A stretch of DNA of 64,000 nucleotides from positions 62,001-126,000 of the forward strand of contig NZ_CAKKMV010000012.1 of assembly GCF_918697865.1 (NCBI RefSeq), given 5' to 3'. Below, piece by piece: positions 33,517-43,429 of the stretch; the first letter of the stretch is position 1; each line of letters starts with the position of its first letter. The notes beneath the pieces were generated by a model, which saw only the letters and a list, made by a program, of their open reading frames with translations, ran no database searches and was not told the origin of the DNA. The position numbers and the translations under genes are program-made. This DNA comes from Massilia sp. Bi118. GTDB taxonomy: Bacteria; Pseudomonadota; Gammaproteobacteria; Burkholderiales; Burkholderiaceae_D.

Positions 33517-33828
33517 ATGCAAGAGATGACGATCGTGAGCGGCGTGCTGCTGGATGACGCCGCGCTGACCCTCGAGGAACTGGCGCGCGCCTGCGGCGTG
33601 GAACAGGATTGGGTGGTGCGGCGGGTGCAGGCGGGCATCCTCGGCGGCCAGCCGGCGGTGCAGGTGACGTCCTGGCGCTTCCGCAGCGGCGACCTGCTGC
33701 GCGCCCGCAGCCTGCTGCGCGTGGAGCGCGACTTCGACGCCAACGAGGACGTGGCCGCGCTGGTGGTCGACCTCGGCGACGAGGTGCGCCGCCTGCGCGC
33801 GCGCCTGCACGCGCTGGGCATCGAATAG
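33517..33828 (+). CDS. cbpM: Chaperone modulatory protein CbpM
   Basis: A 103-residue MerR-like protein (TLEELARACGVEQDWVVRRVQAGI in parts is the helix-turn-helix-like segment) followed by a coiled coil (ARSLLRVERDFDANEDVAALVVDLGDEVRRLRARL, in parts). CbpM binds the J domain of CbpA and inhibits its co-chaperone and DNA-binding activity. The gene starts three bases after cbpA, with AGGAGCC across the cbpA stop, so translation is probably coupled. Length is near that of E. coli CbpM (101). Confidence 0.9.
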   Translation: MQEMTIVSGVLLDDAALTLEELARACGVEQDWVVRRVQAGILGGQPAVQVTSWRFRSGDLLRARSLLRVERDFDANEDVAALVVDLGDEVRRLRARLHALGIE

Positions 33829-33902
33829 CTGCCCGCAGGCACGCGCGCGCCGCCCTGTAGCGGGCAAAACTAGAATCGATCCTCCGACCACAAGGAGGTG
33901 CT

Positions 33903-34478
33903 ATGCAACAGAATTCGCAACAGAGCGCGGGCCGCGCCTTGCAGGGCAAGCGCGTGGCCATCCTGATGACGGATGGCGTCGAGCAGGTCGAGTACACGGG
34001 GCCGCGCGGCTTCCTCGAGGAGCAGGGCGCGCAGGTGACCCTGGTCTCGCCCAAACCGGCTGGGGAGGAAATCCAGGGCTTCAACCACATGGACCTCGGC
34101 GACAAGTTCAAGGTCGAGATGAACGTGCGCGATGCGCGCCCGGCCGACTTCGATGCGCTGGTGCTGCCGGGCGGCGTGGCCAATCCGGACCAGCTGCGCC
34201 TGTCGCTTGATGCCATCGGCTTCATCCGCGAATTCGGCATGCAAAGCAAGCCCATCGCCGCGATCTGCCACGGCCCCTGGACCCTGATCGATGCCGAGCT
34301 CGTCACCGGCAGGCGCGTGACCAGCTGGCCGACCCTGCAGATCGATTTGCAGAACGCCGGCGCCAAGTGGAGCGACGAGCAGGTGGTGGTGGATGGCAAG
34401 CTCGTTACCAGCCGCAAACCGGACGACATCCCGGCCTTCAACCAGGCCATCCTGCAGGAACTGGGAGCAATGCAATGA
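33903..34478 (+). CDS. PfpI/DJ-1 family protein (tandem copy 1)
   Basis: A 191-residue class I glutamine amidotransferase-like protein of the PfpI/DJ-1 superfamily. Seen: GKRVAILMTDGVEQVEYTGP, VLPGGVANPDQLRLS, and the nucleophile elbow AAICHGPWTLIDA with Cys and the following His. The conserved Glu of VEQVEYTGP takes the place of the usual E in DGFEEIE. Such proteins (YhbO, PfpI) are stress-linked deglycase/protease-like enzymes whose exact chemistry is disputed. AAGGAGG precedes the ATG. It overlaps the next, paralogous gene by ATGA. Confidence 0.87.
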   Translation: MQQNSQQSAGRALQGKRVAILMTDGVEQVEYTGPRGFLEEQGAQVTLVSPKPAGEEIQGFNHMDLGDKFKVEMNVRDARPADFDALVLPGGVANPDQLRLSLDAIGFIREFGMQSKPIAAICHGPWTLIDAELVTGRRVTSWPTLQIDLQNAGAKWSDEQVVVDGKLVTSRKPDDIPAFNQAILQELGAMQ

Positions 34479-35065
34479 TCGAACAGGTTTCAAGCAAACC
34501 CTTGCAGGGCAAACGCGTGGCCATGCTGATGACGGACGGCGTCGAGCAGATCGAATACACCAGCCCGCGGTCTTATCTGGAAGAGCGCGGCGCCACCGTG
34601 GTGCTGCTGTCGCCCAAGGACGCCGGCGAGGAAGTGCAGGGCTTCAATCATATGCAGCCGGGCGACAGGTTCCGGGTCGAGATGAACGTACGCGATGCGA
34701 ATCCGACCGATTTCGATGCCTTGGTGCTGCCGGGCGGCGTGGCGAACCCGGATAACCTGCGCATGAGTCGCGAGGCGATCGATTTCATCCGCGGGTTTGA
34801 TGTCGAGGACAAGCCGGTTGGGGCGATTTGTCATGGGCCATGGACCTTGATCGATGCGGGTATTGCTACTGCCAAGCATTTGACCAGCTGGCCTAGTTTG
34901 AAACGGGATCTGGTGAATGCCGGGGCTGAGTGGACCGATGATGAGGTTGTTGTCGATGCGCGGCTTGTTACCAGTCGCAAGCCGGATGATTTGCCGGCTT
35001 TTAATGATGCGCTGGTGAAGGAGTTGATGATGGCGGTGGGGACGGATCCTGGGCCGACTTCTTGA
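34475..35065 (+). CDS. PfpI/DJ-1 family protein (tandem copy 2)
   Basis: A 196-residue paralogue of the gene before it, about 70% identical by eye (GKRVAMLMTDGVEQIEYTSP, VLPGGVANPDNLRMS, GAICHGPWTLIDAG). It starts at ATG 34475, overlapping the stop of copy 1, so the pair is a tandem duplication and one transcript. From about 34790 to the end codon use changes sharply: GGG/GGT, TTG, GTT, ATT, GAT and TTT replace the GGC, CTG, GTC, ATC, GAC and TTC used before and in copy 1, although the protein stays alike. The C-terminus is slightly longer, ending VGTDPGPTS. Confidence 0.87.
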   Translation: MIEQVSSKPLQGKRVAMLMTDGVEQIEYTSPRSYLEERGATVVLLSPKDAGEEVQGFNHMQPGDRFRVEMNVRDANPTDFDALVLPGGVANPDNLRMSREAIDFIRGFDVEDKPVGAICHGPWTLIDAGIATAKHLTSWPSLKRDLVNAGAEWTDDEVVVDARLVTSRKPDDLPAFNDALVKELMMAVGTDPGPTS

Positions 35066-35123
35066 GGTTGTTGACGCTCTACTGCACAGCCGCTGCGCGA
35101 CTGCTTAGTCAGGCGAATCGGGG

Positions 35124-35178
35124 GGATTGGCGCCTGCCGGCGCCAATCCGCTCCGCCGGCTCGCCGCGTTGCGGCGAG
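35124..35178. repeat. Two strong hairpins downstream of the PfpI pair
   Basis: First hairpin: 11-bp stem GGATTGGCGCC/GGCGCCAATCC with TGCC loop (35124-35149). Second: 8-bp stem CTCGCCGC/GCGGCGAG with GTT loop (35160-35178). Neither has a T-tract. No gene is seen in 35066-35205. Confidence 0.65.
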
Positions 35179-35205
35179 AATTCCCGGCTCCGCCCCTCGT
35201 CCGTG

Positions 35206-35241
35206 CCGGACGCGGATTCGATTCCCGCCGCCGGAACGACA
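35206..35241 (+). repeat. Inverted, degenerate copy of the tmRNA 3' end
   Basis: Bases 35207-35232 read rightward as the T-arm and acceptor segment of tmRNA (GACGCGGATTCGATTCCCGC and on), matching the leftward 3' end of ssrA (35302-35331) in about 25 of 27 positions. The match then breaks off before CCA. It lies mirror-image across the terminator hairpin from the true 3' end. Likely a remnant attachment site or an inverted duplication. Confidence 0.75.
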
Positions 35242-35297
35242 GTATTCAAAAACAAAGCCCCGCCGGCGCAAGCCGGCGGGGCTTTGTTTTTGAATAC
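35242..35297 (-). terminator. Terminator of tmRNA: perfect 26-bp hairpin
   Basis: Stem 35242-35267 / 35272-35297, 26 bp without mismatch, loop GCAA on the plus strand. Its core GCCCCGCCGGC/GCCGGCGGGGC is followed by TTTGTTTTT on both strands, so it can act in both directions. It starts directly after the tmRNA CCA. Confidence 0.88.
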
Positions 35298-35656
35298 TGG
35301 TGGAGGCGGCGGGAATCGAACCCGCGTCCGCAAGCACTCTACAGACAGTTCTACATACTTAGCACTATCATTTAATTTAACCAGCACAACGGGGATGTGC
35401 ACCCTGTGTACTAGCGAGTCACCTTAAATTTCGGAAGCACCCAAGTGACCCGAGTGATTCCTAGCCTCTCTAAATGACTCTACTTGCCTTGCGGCCCACC
35501 CGAGAGGCGAGGTGGTGTAGAGCTAGCAGCGATTAAGCTGCGAGTGCGTACGAGTTATCGTTTGCAGTTATTGATTTCTGGATGTATTTACGAGGTAACC
35601 AGTCCTCGGTATGCCCTGCGCTGCTTTGCAACCCACGTCGAAACCAGGTCGCCCCC
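35298..35656 (-). ncRNA. ssrA: Transfer-messenger RNA (tmRNA)
   Basis: A one-piece tmRNA of 359 bases, leftward. The 5' end GGGGGCG (35650-35656) pairs with CGCCTCC before the 3' ACCA, forming the seven-bp acceptor stem with one G-U pair. The T-arm GGGTTCGATTCCC and the 5' D-loop-like segment are intact, and CCA is encoded at 35298-35300. The tag reading frame at 35533-35565 gives ANDNSYALAA and TAA, of the beta-proteobacterial ANDxxxALAA type. tmRNA with SmpB frees stalled ribosomes and tags the unfinished protein for proteolysis. A possible -10 TACAAT lies at 35672-35677. Confidence 0.96.
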
Positions 35657-35671
35657 CAACGAAGAACCTCC

Positions 35672-35677
35672 ATTGTA
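35672..35677 (-). promoter_or_regulatory. Possible -10 box of ssrA
   Basis: TACAAT read leftward, 15 bases before the mature 5' end, which fits a short 5' leader removed by RNase P. The -35 region (CTGCAC, 35695-35700) is a poor match. Confidence 0.45.
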
Positions 35678-35794
35678 TCGCAAACAGAGGCGGTGTGCAG
35701 TGATGCGGGTCTCATGAATCGTCTGTGAAAGTTAACTTTCGATAGACTTTTGTTGTCAAACACGGACTATCATCTCAGCTGCAGGAGATTCCGA

Positions 35795-36667
35795 ATGATC
35801 AACAATGAGGTTCGAATGACTTGTATCGTCTGCGGCACCCCACAAGCTGCCGGTTTGACCGGGTGGCATGCGTCCTGCCACGAATGTGGGTACGAAAGCG
35901 CCGCCTTGCAAGGTGCGATTAACGAGAAGACGGAAGGTAGCCCGGTCGACGAGGATGAGCGTGAGCTGGGCCTGAAGGCGCTGCGCCAGGAGAATTTCCG
36001 GGATATCGTCGCTCTCGCACGGCGCCTGGCCCAGCCGGGCGCGGGCAACCTGCTCGACGTCGGCTGCGCCCATGGCTGGTTCCTGGAGACGGCGCGCGAG
36101 CGCTTCGAGGTGCTCGGCATCGAGCCGGATGCCGTGGTCGGCGGGCGCACCGCTGCGCGTGGCCTGCCTGTGCGCCAGGGCTATTTTCCGGATGCGCTGC
36201 AGCCCGGCGAAACCTTCGACGTCATCGTCTTCAACGACGTCATCGAACACATTCCGGACATCCGTGCAGCCCTCGACGCCTGCCATGCGCGCCTGAATGA
36301 GGGCGGCCTCTTGATCTTGAACCTGCCCAACAGCGCGGGTTTCTTCTACCGCCTGTCGAAGGCGTTTGCGAAGTTCGGCTGGCGCAGTCCCTTCGAGCGC
36401 CTGTGGCAGAAGGACCTGCCGTCGCCGCACGTCCATTACTTCCGTCCCGCCAACCTCGAGCGCCTGGTGGCCAAGCATGGCTTCGAGCGGCTCCATTCCG
36501 GCGAGCTGCCTGCGCTGCGCGCCAAGGGCTTGCTGGAGCGCATCCGCTGCGCCGGCAATATCTCTGGGCCTTCGCTCTACCTGCAGTACCTTGCGGCGCT
36601 GTGCGCGATTCCCGTGCTGGGCCTGTTCCCGAGCGACATCATCGTCAGCGTGTTCCGCAAGACGTAA
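35795..36667 (+). CDS. SAM-dependent methyltransferase with N-terminal zinc ribbon
   Basis: A 290-residue protein. The N-terminus carries two Cys pairs (CIVC at residue 10 and CHEC near 28), a small zinc-ribbon. A class I methyltransferase domain follows: NLLDVGCAHGWFLE (motif I), VLGIEPD (end of strand 2), FDVIVFNDVIEHIPD (motif IV), LNEGGLLILNLPNS (motif VI). The C-terminus has a hydrophobic segment (YLAALCAIPVLGLF). This form is common next to glycan or lipid methylation genes, but none lies here. The start at 35795 has AGGAG eight bases before; ATG at 35816 and an upstream in-frame start are less likely. Substrate unknown. Confidence 0.83.
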   Translation: MINNEVRMTCIVCGTPQAAGLTGWHASCHECGYESAALQGAINEKTEGSPVDEDERELGLKALRQENFRDIVALARRLAQPGAGNLLDVGCAHGWFLETARERFEVLGIEPDAVVGGRTAARGLPVRQGYFPDALQPGETFDVIVFNDVIEHIPDIRAALDACHARLNEGGLLILNLPNSAGFFYRLSKAFAKFGWRSPFERLWQKDLPSPHVHYFRPANLERLVAKHGFERLHSGELPALRAKGLLERIRCAGNISGPSLYLQYLAALCAIPVLGLFPSDIIVSVFRKT

Positions 36668-36700
36668 AAAAACCGCGGGGCTTGCGCACCCGCGGCTTTC
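36668..36700. terminator. Bidirectional terminator between methyltransferase and glycine-zipper genes
   Basis: Stem CCGCGGG (36673-36679) / CCCGCGG (36689-36695), with an A-run before and CTTTC after. Leftward it is followed by eight T bases, serving the glycine-zipper gene; rightward it is weaker. Confidence 0.75.
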
Positions 36701-36717
36701 TACAAACTGGCCGATGA

Positions 36718-37341
36718 TTAGCGGTTGATCATCTGGTTGCCGATCATGCCGCCGCCGATGATGCCGGCCACGGTTGCCAGTTTCTTGCCGTTGCCGCCGC
36801 CCACCTGGTTGCCGATCAGGCCGCCGATCACGGCGCCGGTACCGATGCCGATGTAGTTCGGTTGCGGCGCCGGACGCGGGGCCGGGGCGTAGGAATCGTT
36901 GCGGGCATAGGTGTGGTGCACCACCGTACGCTGACGCGGTGCGGCCTTGGCCGGCACTTCCTTGATGATGGTTTCCTTGATCACCACCGGGGCCGGCTGC
37001 GCGGCTGCGGCAACGGGCTGGGCGTACATGGCGGCGGCCGGCTGCGCATAGGCGCCCTGCACAGGCTGGGCGTAAGCGGACGGCAGCGCCTGGGCCTGGA
37101 TCGGGGTCATCTGGACCGCAGCAGCAGGCAGCGGAGCCGGGGCGCCGGCATAAGCCACAGCCGGACCATAGCCGTTCTGCGAGCTCAGCAGTGCCGCAGC
37201 TTGCGGCGACGGTGCGCTATTCGAGCTCGGCAGGACGCCGGTGATTGCAGCGGTGCCGACCAGGCTGACGACGATGACCGACGCGGCAGCTGCTGCCATC
37301 AGCGGGTGGATACGGTTGGTGGTGGTCTTGATCGCTTCCAT
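36718..37341 (-). CDS. Glycine-zipper 2TM domain envelope protein
   Basis: A 207-residue protein. Residues 15-36 form a membrane anchor or signal (MAAAAASVIVVSLVGTAAI). A long Ala/Pro/Gln-rich linker with repeated YAQP follows (about 50-125). The C-terminus is a glycine zipper: GIGTGAVIGGLIGNQVGGGNGKK in part, then LATVAGIIGGGMIGNQ, as in the SlyB/Rickettsia 17-kDa group. Such domains insert in membranes and stabilise the envelope. There is no lipobox Cys, so it is not a lipoprotein. The start at 37341 is supported by GGGAG nine bases upstream. Confidence 0.82.
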   Translation of the reverse strand: MEAIKTTTNRIHPLMAAAAASVIVVSLVGTAAITGVLPSSNSAPSPQAAALLSSQNGYGPAVAYAGAPAPLPAAAVQMTPIQAQALPSAYAQPVQGAYAQPAAAMYAQPVAAAAQPAPVVIKETIIKEVPAKAAPRQRTVVHHTYARNDSYAPAPRPAPQPNYIGIGTGAVIGGLIGNQVGGGNGKKLATVAGIIGGGMIGNQMINR

Positions 37342-37441
37342 TTGTCTACTCCCGAGACGTTGCGTTGTTCGATGGGAGTAGATTACTGGGGACAATCGTC
37401 AGGAGCTAGACAGCAGCCTGTATCAATCGTAAAGATATGTA

Positions 37442-38137
37442 TCAGGCGGCCCGAGCAGCGCTGATCACCTCATGCAAAACCTGCAGCAGGTGCAGCGGCG
37501 TGTCGAGCAGGTAATCGGCGCCCCAGGTGGCGGGCGGGATCTCGCCGCAGTAGCCCCAGCCGCAGGCCACCGTCACCATGCCGGCGGCGCGGCCGGCTTC
37601 GACGTCGCGCAGGTCGTCGCCGACGTACCAGCAGGCTTCCGGCGGCAGGTCCAGCAGGCGCGCGCCTTCGAGCAGCGGGGCAGGGTGGGGCTTGGCGAAA
37701 CCGGTGGTGTCGCCGGACACCACGCAGCCTGCGTGCGCCAGGCCGATCTGCGGGATCAGCGGGTCCGTGAAGCGCATCGGCTTGTTGGTGACCACGCCCC
37801 AGGCCATGCCGGCGTCCTCGATGCCCTTCAGCAGTTCCGGCACGCCGTCGAACAGCGTGCTCTCCACCGCCATCGCGGACTGGTAGCGGTCGAACCATTG
37901 CAGGCGCAGCTCTTCGTAGCCCTCGTCGCCTGGCTGCAGGCCGAAGGCGGCGCCGATCATGCCGCGGGCGCCGGCCGAGGCGGTCGGGCGCAGCACCTCG
38001 TAGGGCGTCGGCGCGAGGCCGCGCTCGGTGCGCAGCCAGTTGACGGCGGCGGCGAGGTCGGGCGCGGTATCGGCCAGCGTGCCGTCGAGGTCGAACAGGA
38101 CGGCGCGCGGGGCGGGCAGGCGGGAAGGAAAGGTCAT
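37442..38137 (-). CDS. gph: Phosphoglycolate phosphatase (HAD superfamily)
   Basis: A 231-residue HAD hydrolase, subfamily IA. Motif I FDLDGTLADT (nucleophile Asp), a helical cap, motif II GVVTNKP, motif III Lys in GFAKPHPAPL, motif IV VGDDLRDVEAGRAAGM. It removes phosphate from 2-phosphoglycolate formed in DNA repair. Its place directly after ubiG, 24 bp away on the same strand, is the usual one in Burkholderiales and favours gph over other HAD proteins. The start at 38137 follows GGAAGTTCA-like sequence only weakly. Confidence 0.9.
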   Translation of the reverse strand: MTFPSRLPAPRAVLFDLDGTLADTAPDLAAAVNWLRTERGLAPTPYEVLRPTASAGARGMIGAAFGLQPGDEGYEELRLQWFDRYQSAMAVESTLFDGVPELLKGIEDAGMAWGVVTNKPMRFTDPLIPQIGLAHAGCVVSGDTTGFAKPHPAPLLEGARLLDLPPEACWYVGDDLRDVEAGRAAGMVTVACGWGYCGEIPPATWGADYLLDTPLHLLQVLHEVISAARAA

Positions 38138-38161
38138 GAACTGCGCTTTATCGGTGCGGGA

Positions 38162-38881
38162 TTACAGAGGCTTGGTGCAGGCGACCATGTAGTTCACGTC
38201 GGTGTCCTGGTTCAGCGAATAGATCTTGGTCAGCGGGTTGTAGCTCAGGCCCTTCAGGCCGTCGACCTGCAGGCCGGCGGCGCGGATGAAGCTCGAGAGC
38301 TCGGCCGGTGTGATGAACTTGGCGTAGTCGTGGGTGCCGCGCGGCAGCATGCGCAGCACGTACTCGGCGCCGATCACCGCGAACAGGTAGGACTTGGGGT
38401 TGCGGTTCAGGGTCGAGAAGAACACGTGGCCGCCCGGTTTCACGAGGGTAGCCGCGGCGCGCACGATGGCGGCCGGATCGGGCACGTGCTCGAGCATTTC
38501 CATGCAGGTGACGACGTCGAACTGGCCCGGTTCCTCGGCGGCCATGTCTTCGGCGGCGATCAGCTTGTAGCGCACCTCGACGCCCGATTCCAGGCTGTGC
38601 AGGTCGGCCACTTTCAGCGCCTTCTTCGACAGGTCGATGCCGGTCACTTTGGCGCCCTTGCGCGCCATCGATTCGGACAGCACGCCGCCGCCGCAGCCGA
38701 TGTCGATCACGTTCTTGCCGCTAAGGGGCACGCGCGCGTTGATCCACTCCAGGCGCAGCGGATTGATCTCGTGCAGCGGGCGGAACTCGGACGTCGGGTC
38801 CCACCAGCGGTGGGCCAGTTCGCTGAATTTCTGGATTTCCAGGGGGTCGGCGTTGGCCGTCATCGGTGCTTGTGTCGTCAT
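38162..38881 (-). CDS. ubiG: Ubiquinone biosynthesis O-methyltransferase UbiG
   Basis: A 239-residue SAM methyltransferase that carries out both O-methylations in ubiquinone biosynthesis. Seen: [27 protein letters not shown] in parts (the UbiG signature start), [16 protein letters not shown] (motif I), [42 protein letters not shown] and the closing [14 protein letters not shown] 38881 or 38863 could be the start; neither has a strong ribosome site. It forms a unit with gph. Peripheral inner-membrane role, consistent with respiratory quinone synthesis. Confidence 0.94.
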   Translation of the reverse strand: MTTQAPMTANADPLEIQKFSELAHRWWDPTSEFRPLHEINPLRLEWINARVPLSGKNVIDIGCGGGVLSESMARKGAKVTGIDLSKKALKVADLHSLESGVEVRYKLIAAEDMAAEEPGQFDVVTCMEMLEHVPDPAAIVRAAATLVKPGGHVFFSTLNRNPKSYLFAVIGAEYVLRMLPRGTHDYAKFITPAELSSFIRAAGLQVDGLKGLSYNPLTKIYSLNQDTDVNYMVACTKPL

Positions 38882-38930
38882 AGGTCGGAATAATAGCGGA
38901 AATGCCGCGGCGCTACGGTTGGGATGGCGA

Positions 38931-38955
38931 AAAAAAACCCCGCCGAAGCGGGGTT
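38931..38955 (-). terminator. Terminator of the OmpA-family gene
   Basis: Leftward: stem AACCCCGC/GCGGGGTT with a TTCG loop, followed by about seven T bases. It lies 24 bp past the stop codon. Confidence 0.9.
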
Positions 38956-38978
38956 CATGTGGCGGTCAGGCCAGCCGA

Positions 38979-39695
38979 TTACTGCTGGGTGCTGCGGGTA
39001 CCGACCACTTCGATTTCCACGCGGCGGTTCTTGGCGCGGCCGGCGGCGGTCTTGTTGTCGGCCACAGGCTGCTTCTCGCCCTTGCCTTCGGTGTAGATGC
39101 GGGTCGATTCCACGCCCTTGCTCTGCAGATAGGCCTTGACGGCTTCAGCGCGGCGGACCGACAGCTTCTGGTTGTAGGCATCGGTACCGATCGAGTCGGT
39201 GTGGCCGACGGCGATGATGACTTCCAGGTTGATGTCCTTCAGCTTCGAGGTCAGGTCGTCCAGCGATGCCTTGCCGGCCGGCTTCAGCACAGCCTTGTCG
39301 AAGTCGAAGAAGGCGTCAGCCGAGTAGCTCACTTTTTCCGAGGTCGGGACCGGAGCCGGTGCCGGGGCCGGAGCCGGGGCAGGCGCCGGTGCTTCAACCG
39401 GTGCCGGCGGCGGCGGCGGGGCGACGCACTTGCCGTTTTCCAGTTTCTCAGGCGGGACGCACAGCGGCGCGTCGCAGCCCGGGACCGCGTCGGCCGGGGT
39501 CCAGTAGCCGGTACGCCAGCACAGGCCGAAAGGATTGCGCGCGATCACGCCGCGGGCATCCTGCACGTAGGCGCTGTACGGCTTCGGCGCCATGATGTCG
39601 GTCGTCAGCGGTGCGTAGGGCGGTGCGCTTTGCGCGAAAGCGCTGCCTGCGATCGCTGCCGAAGCTGCGAGCATGAGGGTTGCAATTTTCTTCAT
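38979..39695 (-). CDS. OmpA-family outer-membrane protein
   Basis: A 238-residue protein. A signal peptide covers residues 1-20 (ending GSAFA). A short region with four Cys (CWRTGYW, GCDAPLC, GKC) precedes a Pro/Ala linker of repeated PA (about 90-118). The C-terminal OmpA domain follows (SYSADAFFDFDKAVLKP, VGHTDSIGTDAYNQKLSVRR, GEKQPVADNKTAAGRAKNRR), with the Asp and Arg that bind peptidoglycan diaminopimelate. There is no long N-terminal beta-barrel, so it is a peptidoglycan linker rather than a classic OmpA porin. The start at 39695 follows GGAAGAAAAAAT; the frame extends upstream without signal. Single gene before ubiG. Confidence 0.88.
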   Translation of the reverse strand: MKKIATLMLAASAAIAGSAFAQSAPPYAPLTTDIMAPKPYSAYVQDARGVIARNPFGLCWRTGYWTPADAVPGCDAPLCVPPEKLENGKCVAPPPPPAPVEAPAPAPAPAPAPAPVPTSEKVSYSADAFFDFDKAVLKPAGKASLDDLTSKLKDINLEVIIAVGHTDSIGTDAYNQKLSVRRAEAVKAYLQSKGVESTRIYTEGKGEKQPVADNKTAAGRAKNRRVEIEVVGTRSTQQ

Positions 39696-39773
39696 ATTTT
39701 TTCTTCCTTTCGGTAAATTCTTTCCCGCTGCGAAACATTGCGAAGCAGCGCTTGGAGCGAGCACATGGGCAGA

Positions 39774-39782
39774 ATCATAACA
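39774..39782 (-). promoter_or_regulatory. Extended -10 promoter of the OmpA-family gene
   Basis: Leftward TGTTATGAT (TGn plus TATGAT), about 80 bp before the start codon. No -35 match is seen, as is usual for extended -10 promoters. The rest of the 407-bp gap 39696-40102 contains only small repeats such as GTTGTT-N7-AACAAC near 39905 and the gyrA promoter. Confidence 0.5.
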
Positions 39783-40046
39783 TTCTGCACAGACGTGCCT
39801 GTTTCGCATTGTGAAACATGCAATTAACTTCTCGGCCATTTTGCCACATACGCCACATCCGCACGACCGCAGCCAGCTCAATTGCGGCGCATGGGATTTG
39901 TCGCGTTGTTTCTGCGCAACAACGTGTTGTGAACAGTTCGCAAGCTTGACGAAAGTTTATGACAGGCATGTGTCAACTTGGCAATTGTGCACACTCTTGC
40001 CGTGCTGATCTTGCTTTCAAAATCGGCTGCTGATATATGGCGCGCG

Positions 40047-40055
40047 TGGTAAAAT
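40047..40055 (+). promoter_or_regulatory. Extended -10 promoter of gyrA
   Basis: TGGTAAAAT (TGn plus TAAAAT), about 48 bp before the gyrA start. The -35 is poor. Confidence 0.5.
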
Positions 40056-40102
40056 CATGAGCTTAGGAATTCAAATTTACTGCTGAAAAAGCCGACCCGC
40101 CA

Positions 40103-42718
<2,616 letters not shown>

Positions 42719-42739
42719 TCCTGCCAGCTTCCCATCAAG

Positions 42740-42775
42740 ACGGCCCCTGCAGCGATGCACGGGCCGTTTTTATTT
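42740..42775 (+). terminator. Terminator after gyrA
   Basis: Stem ACGGCCC/GGGCCGT, extended inside by TGCA/TGCA around a GCGA loop, followed by TTTTATTT. Confidence 0.9.
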
Positions 42776-42870
42776 GGCCGCGTTTGCTGCAATGCGGCGA
42801 AAAATCGGCTGGGGTGAGGATTTTTTGCAAGTTTCGTGCGAAAATCGAGTTCCCGTCATTGAGGACTTCC

Positions 42871-43419
42871 ATGAAAAAGCATCTCGCTGCCATCGTTTCC
42901 GCTTTTGCCTTCGCGACCGTTCCAGCCTTTGCGCAGACAAAGCCGGCACTCGATCCCGCCGCGGTGCAGGCGACCCGCCAGATGATGGAGGCGATGAAGA
43001 TCCGCGAAGTGATGATCCAGTCGCTGAAGCAGGCCGAGCAGGCCATGCCGGCGCAGATCCGTAGCTCGCTGACAAGCCTGGTCCAGAGCGACAAGAATAT
43101 GAGTGCGCAGCAAAAGCAGGCCGCGCTGGCAGATCTCGAGAAGAAGCTGCCCGCCCTCCTGGCGGCGAACCACGCGCTGTTTTCGGATGCGTCGCTGGTG
43201 GATGAAATGCTGCAGGAAATGGTGCCGCTCTACGCCGAGACCTACACGGTGGACGAGATCCACCAGCTGAGTGCCTTCTACGGTTCGCCGGTGGGCCAGA
43301 AAATGCTGGCGAACATGCCCAAGCTGATGACCCAGAGTATGGCGATCAGCAACCGCATCATGATGCCGCGGATTCAGAAAATGATGGAGCAGACCGCCCA
43401 AGCTGTCATGGCCAAGTAA
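42871..43419 (+). CDS. DUF2059 exported protein
   Basis: A 182-residue protein with a signal peptide ([21 protein letters not shown]) and a DUF2059 domain: [30 protein letters not shown] is split over the family's signature, and the closing part has [17 protein letters not shown]2059 proteins are periplasmic and of unknown function. The start at 42871 follows GAGGACTTCC; the frame is open further upstream but without signal. It lies between gyrA and serC, which is the usual place in this order, and AAAGGAG of serC begins at its stop. Confidence 0.88.
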   Translation: MKKHLAAIVSAFAFATVPAFAQTKPALDPAAVQATRQMMEAMKIREVMIQSLKQAEQAMPAQIRSSLTSLVQSDKNMSAQQKQAALADLEKKLPALLAANHALFSDASLVDEMLQEMVPLYAETYTVDEIHQLSAFYGSPVGQKMLANMPKLMTQSMAISNRIMMPRIQKMMEQTAQAVMAK

Positions 43420-43429
43420 AGGAGACGTG

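Noticed and set aside
35109-35402. Open frames across the tmRNA 3' end and its terminator
   Set aside because: They are translations of the tmRNA and hairpin sequence, with proline/arginine-rich nonsense; no start signals.
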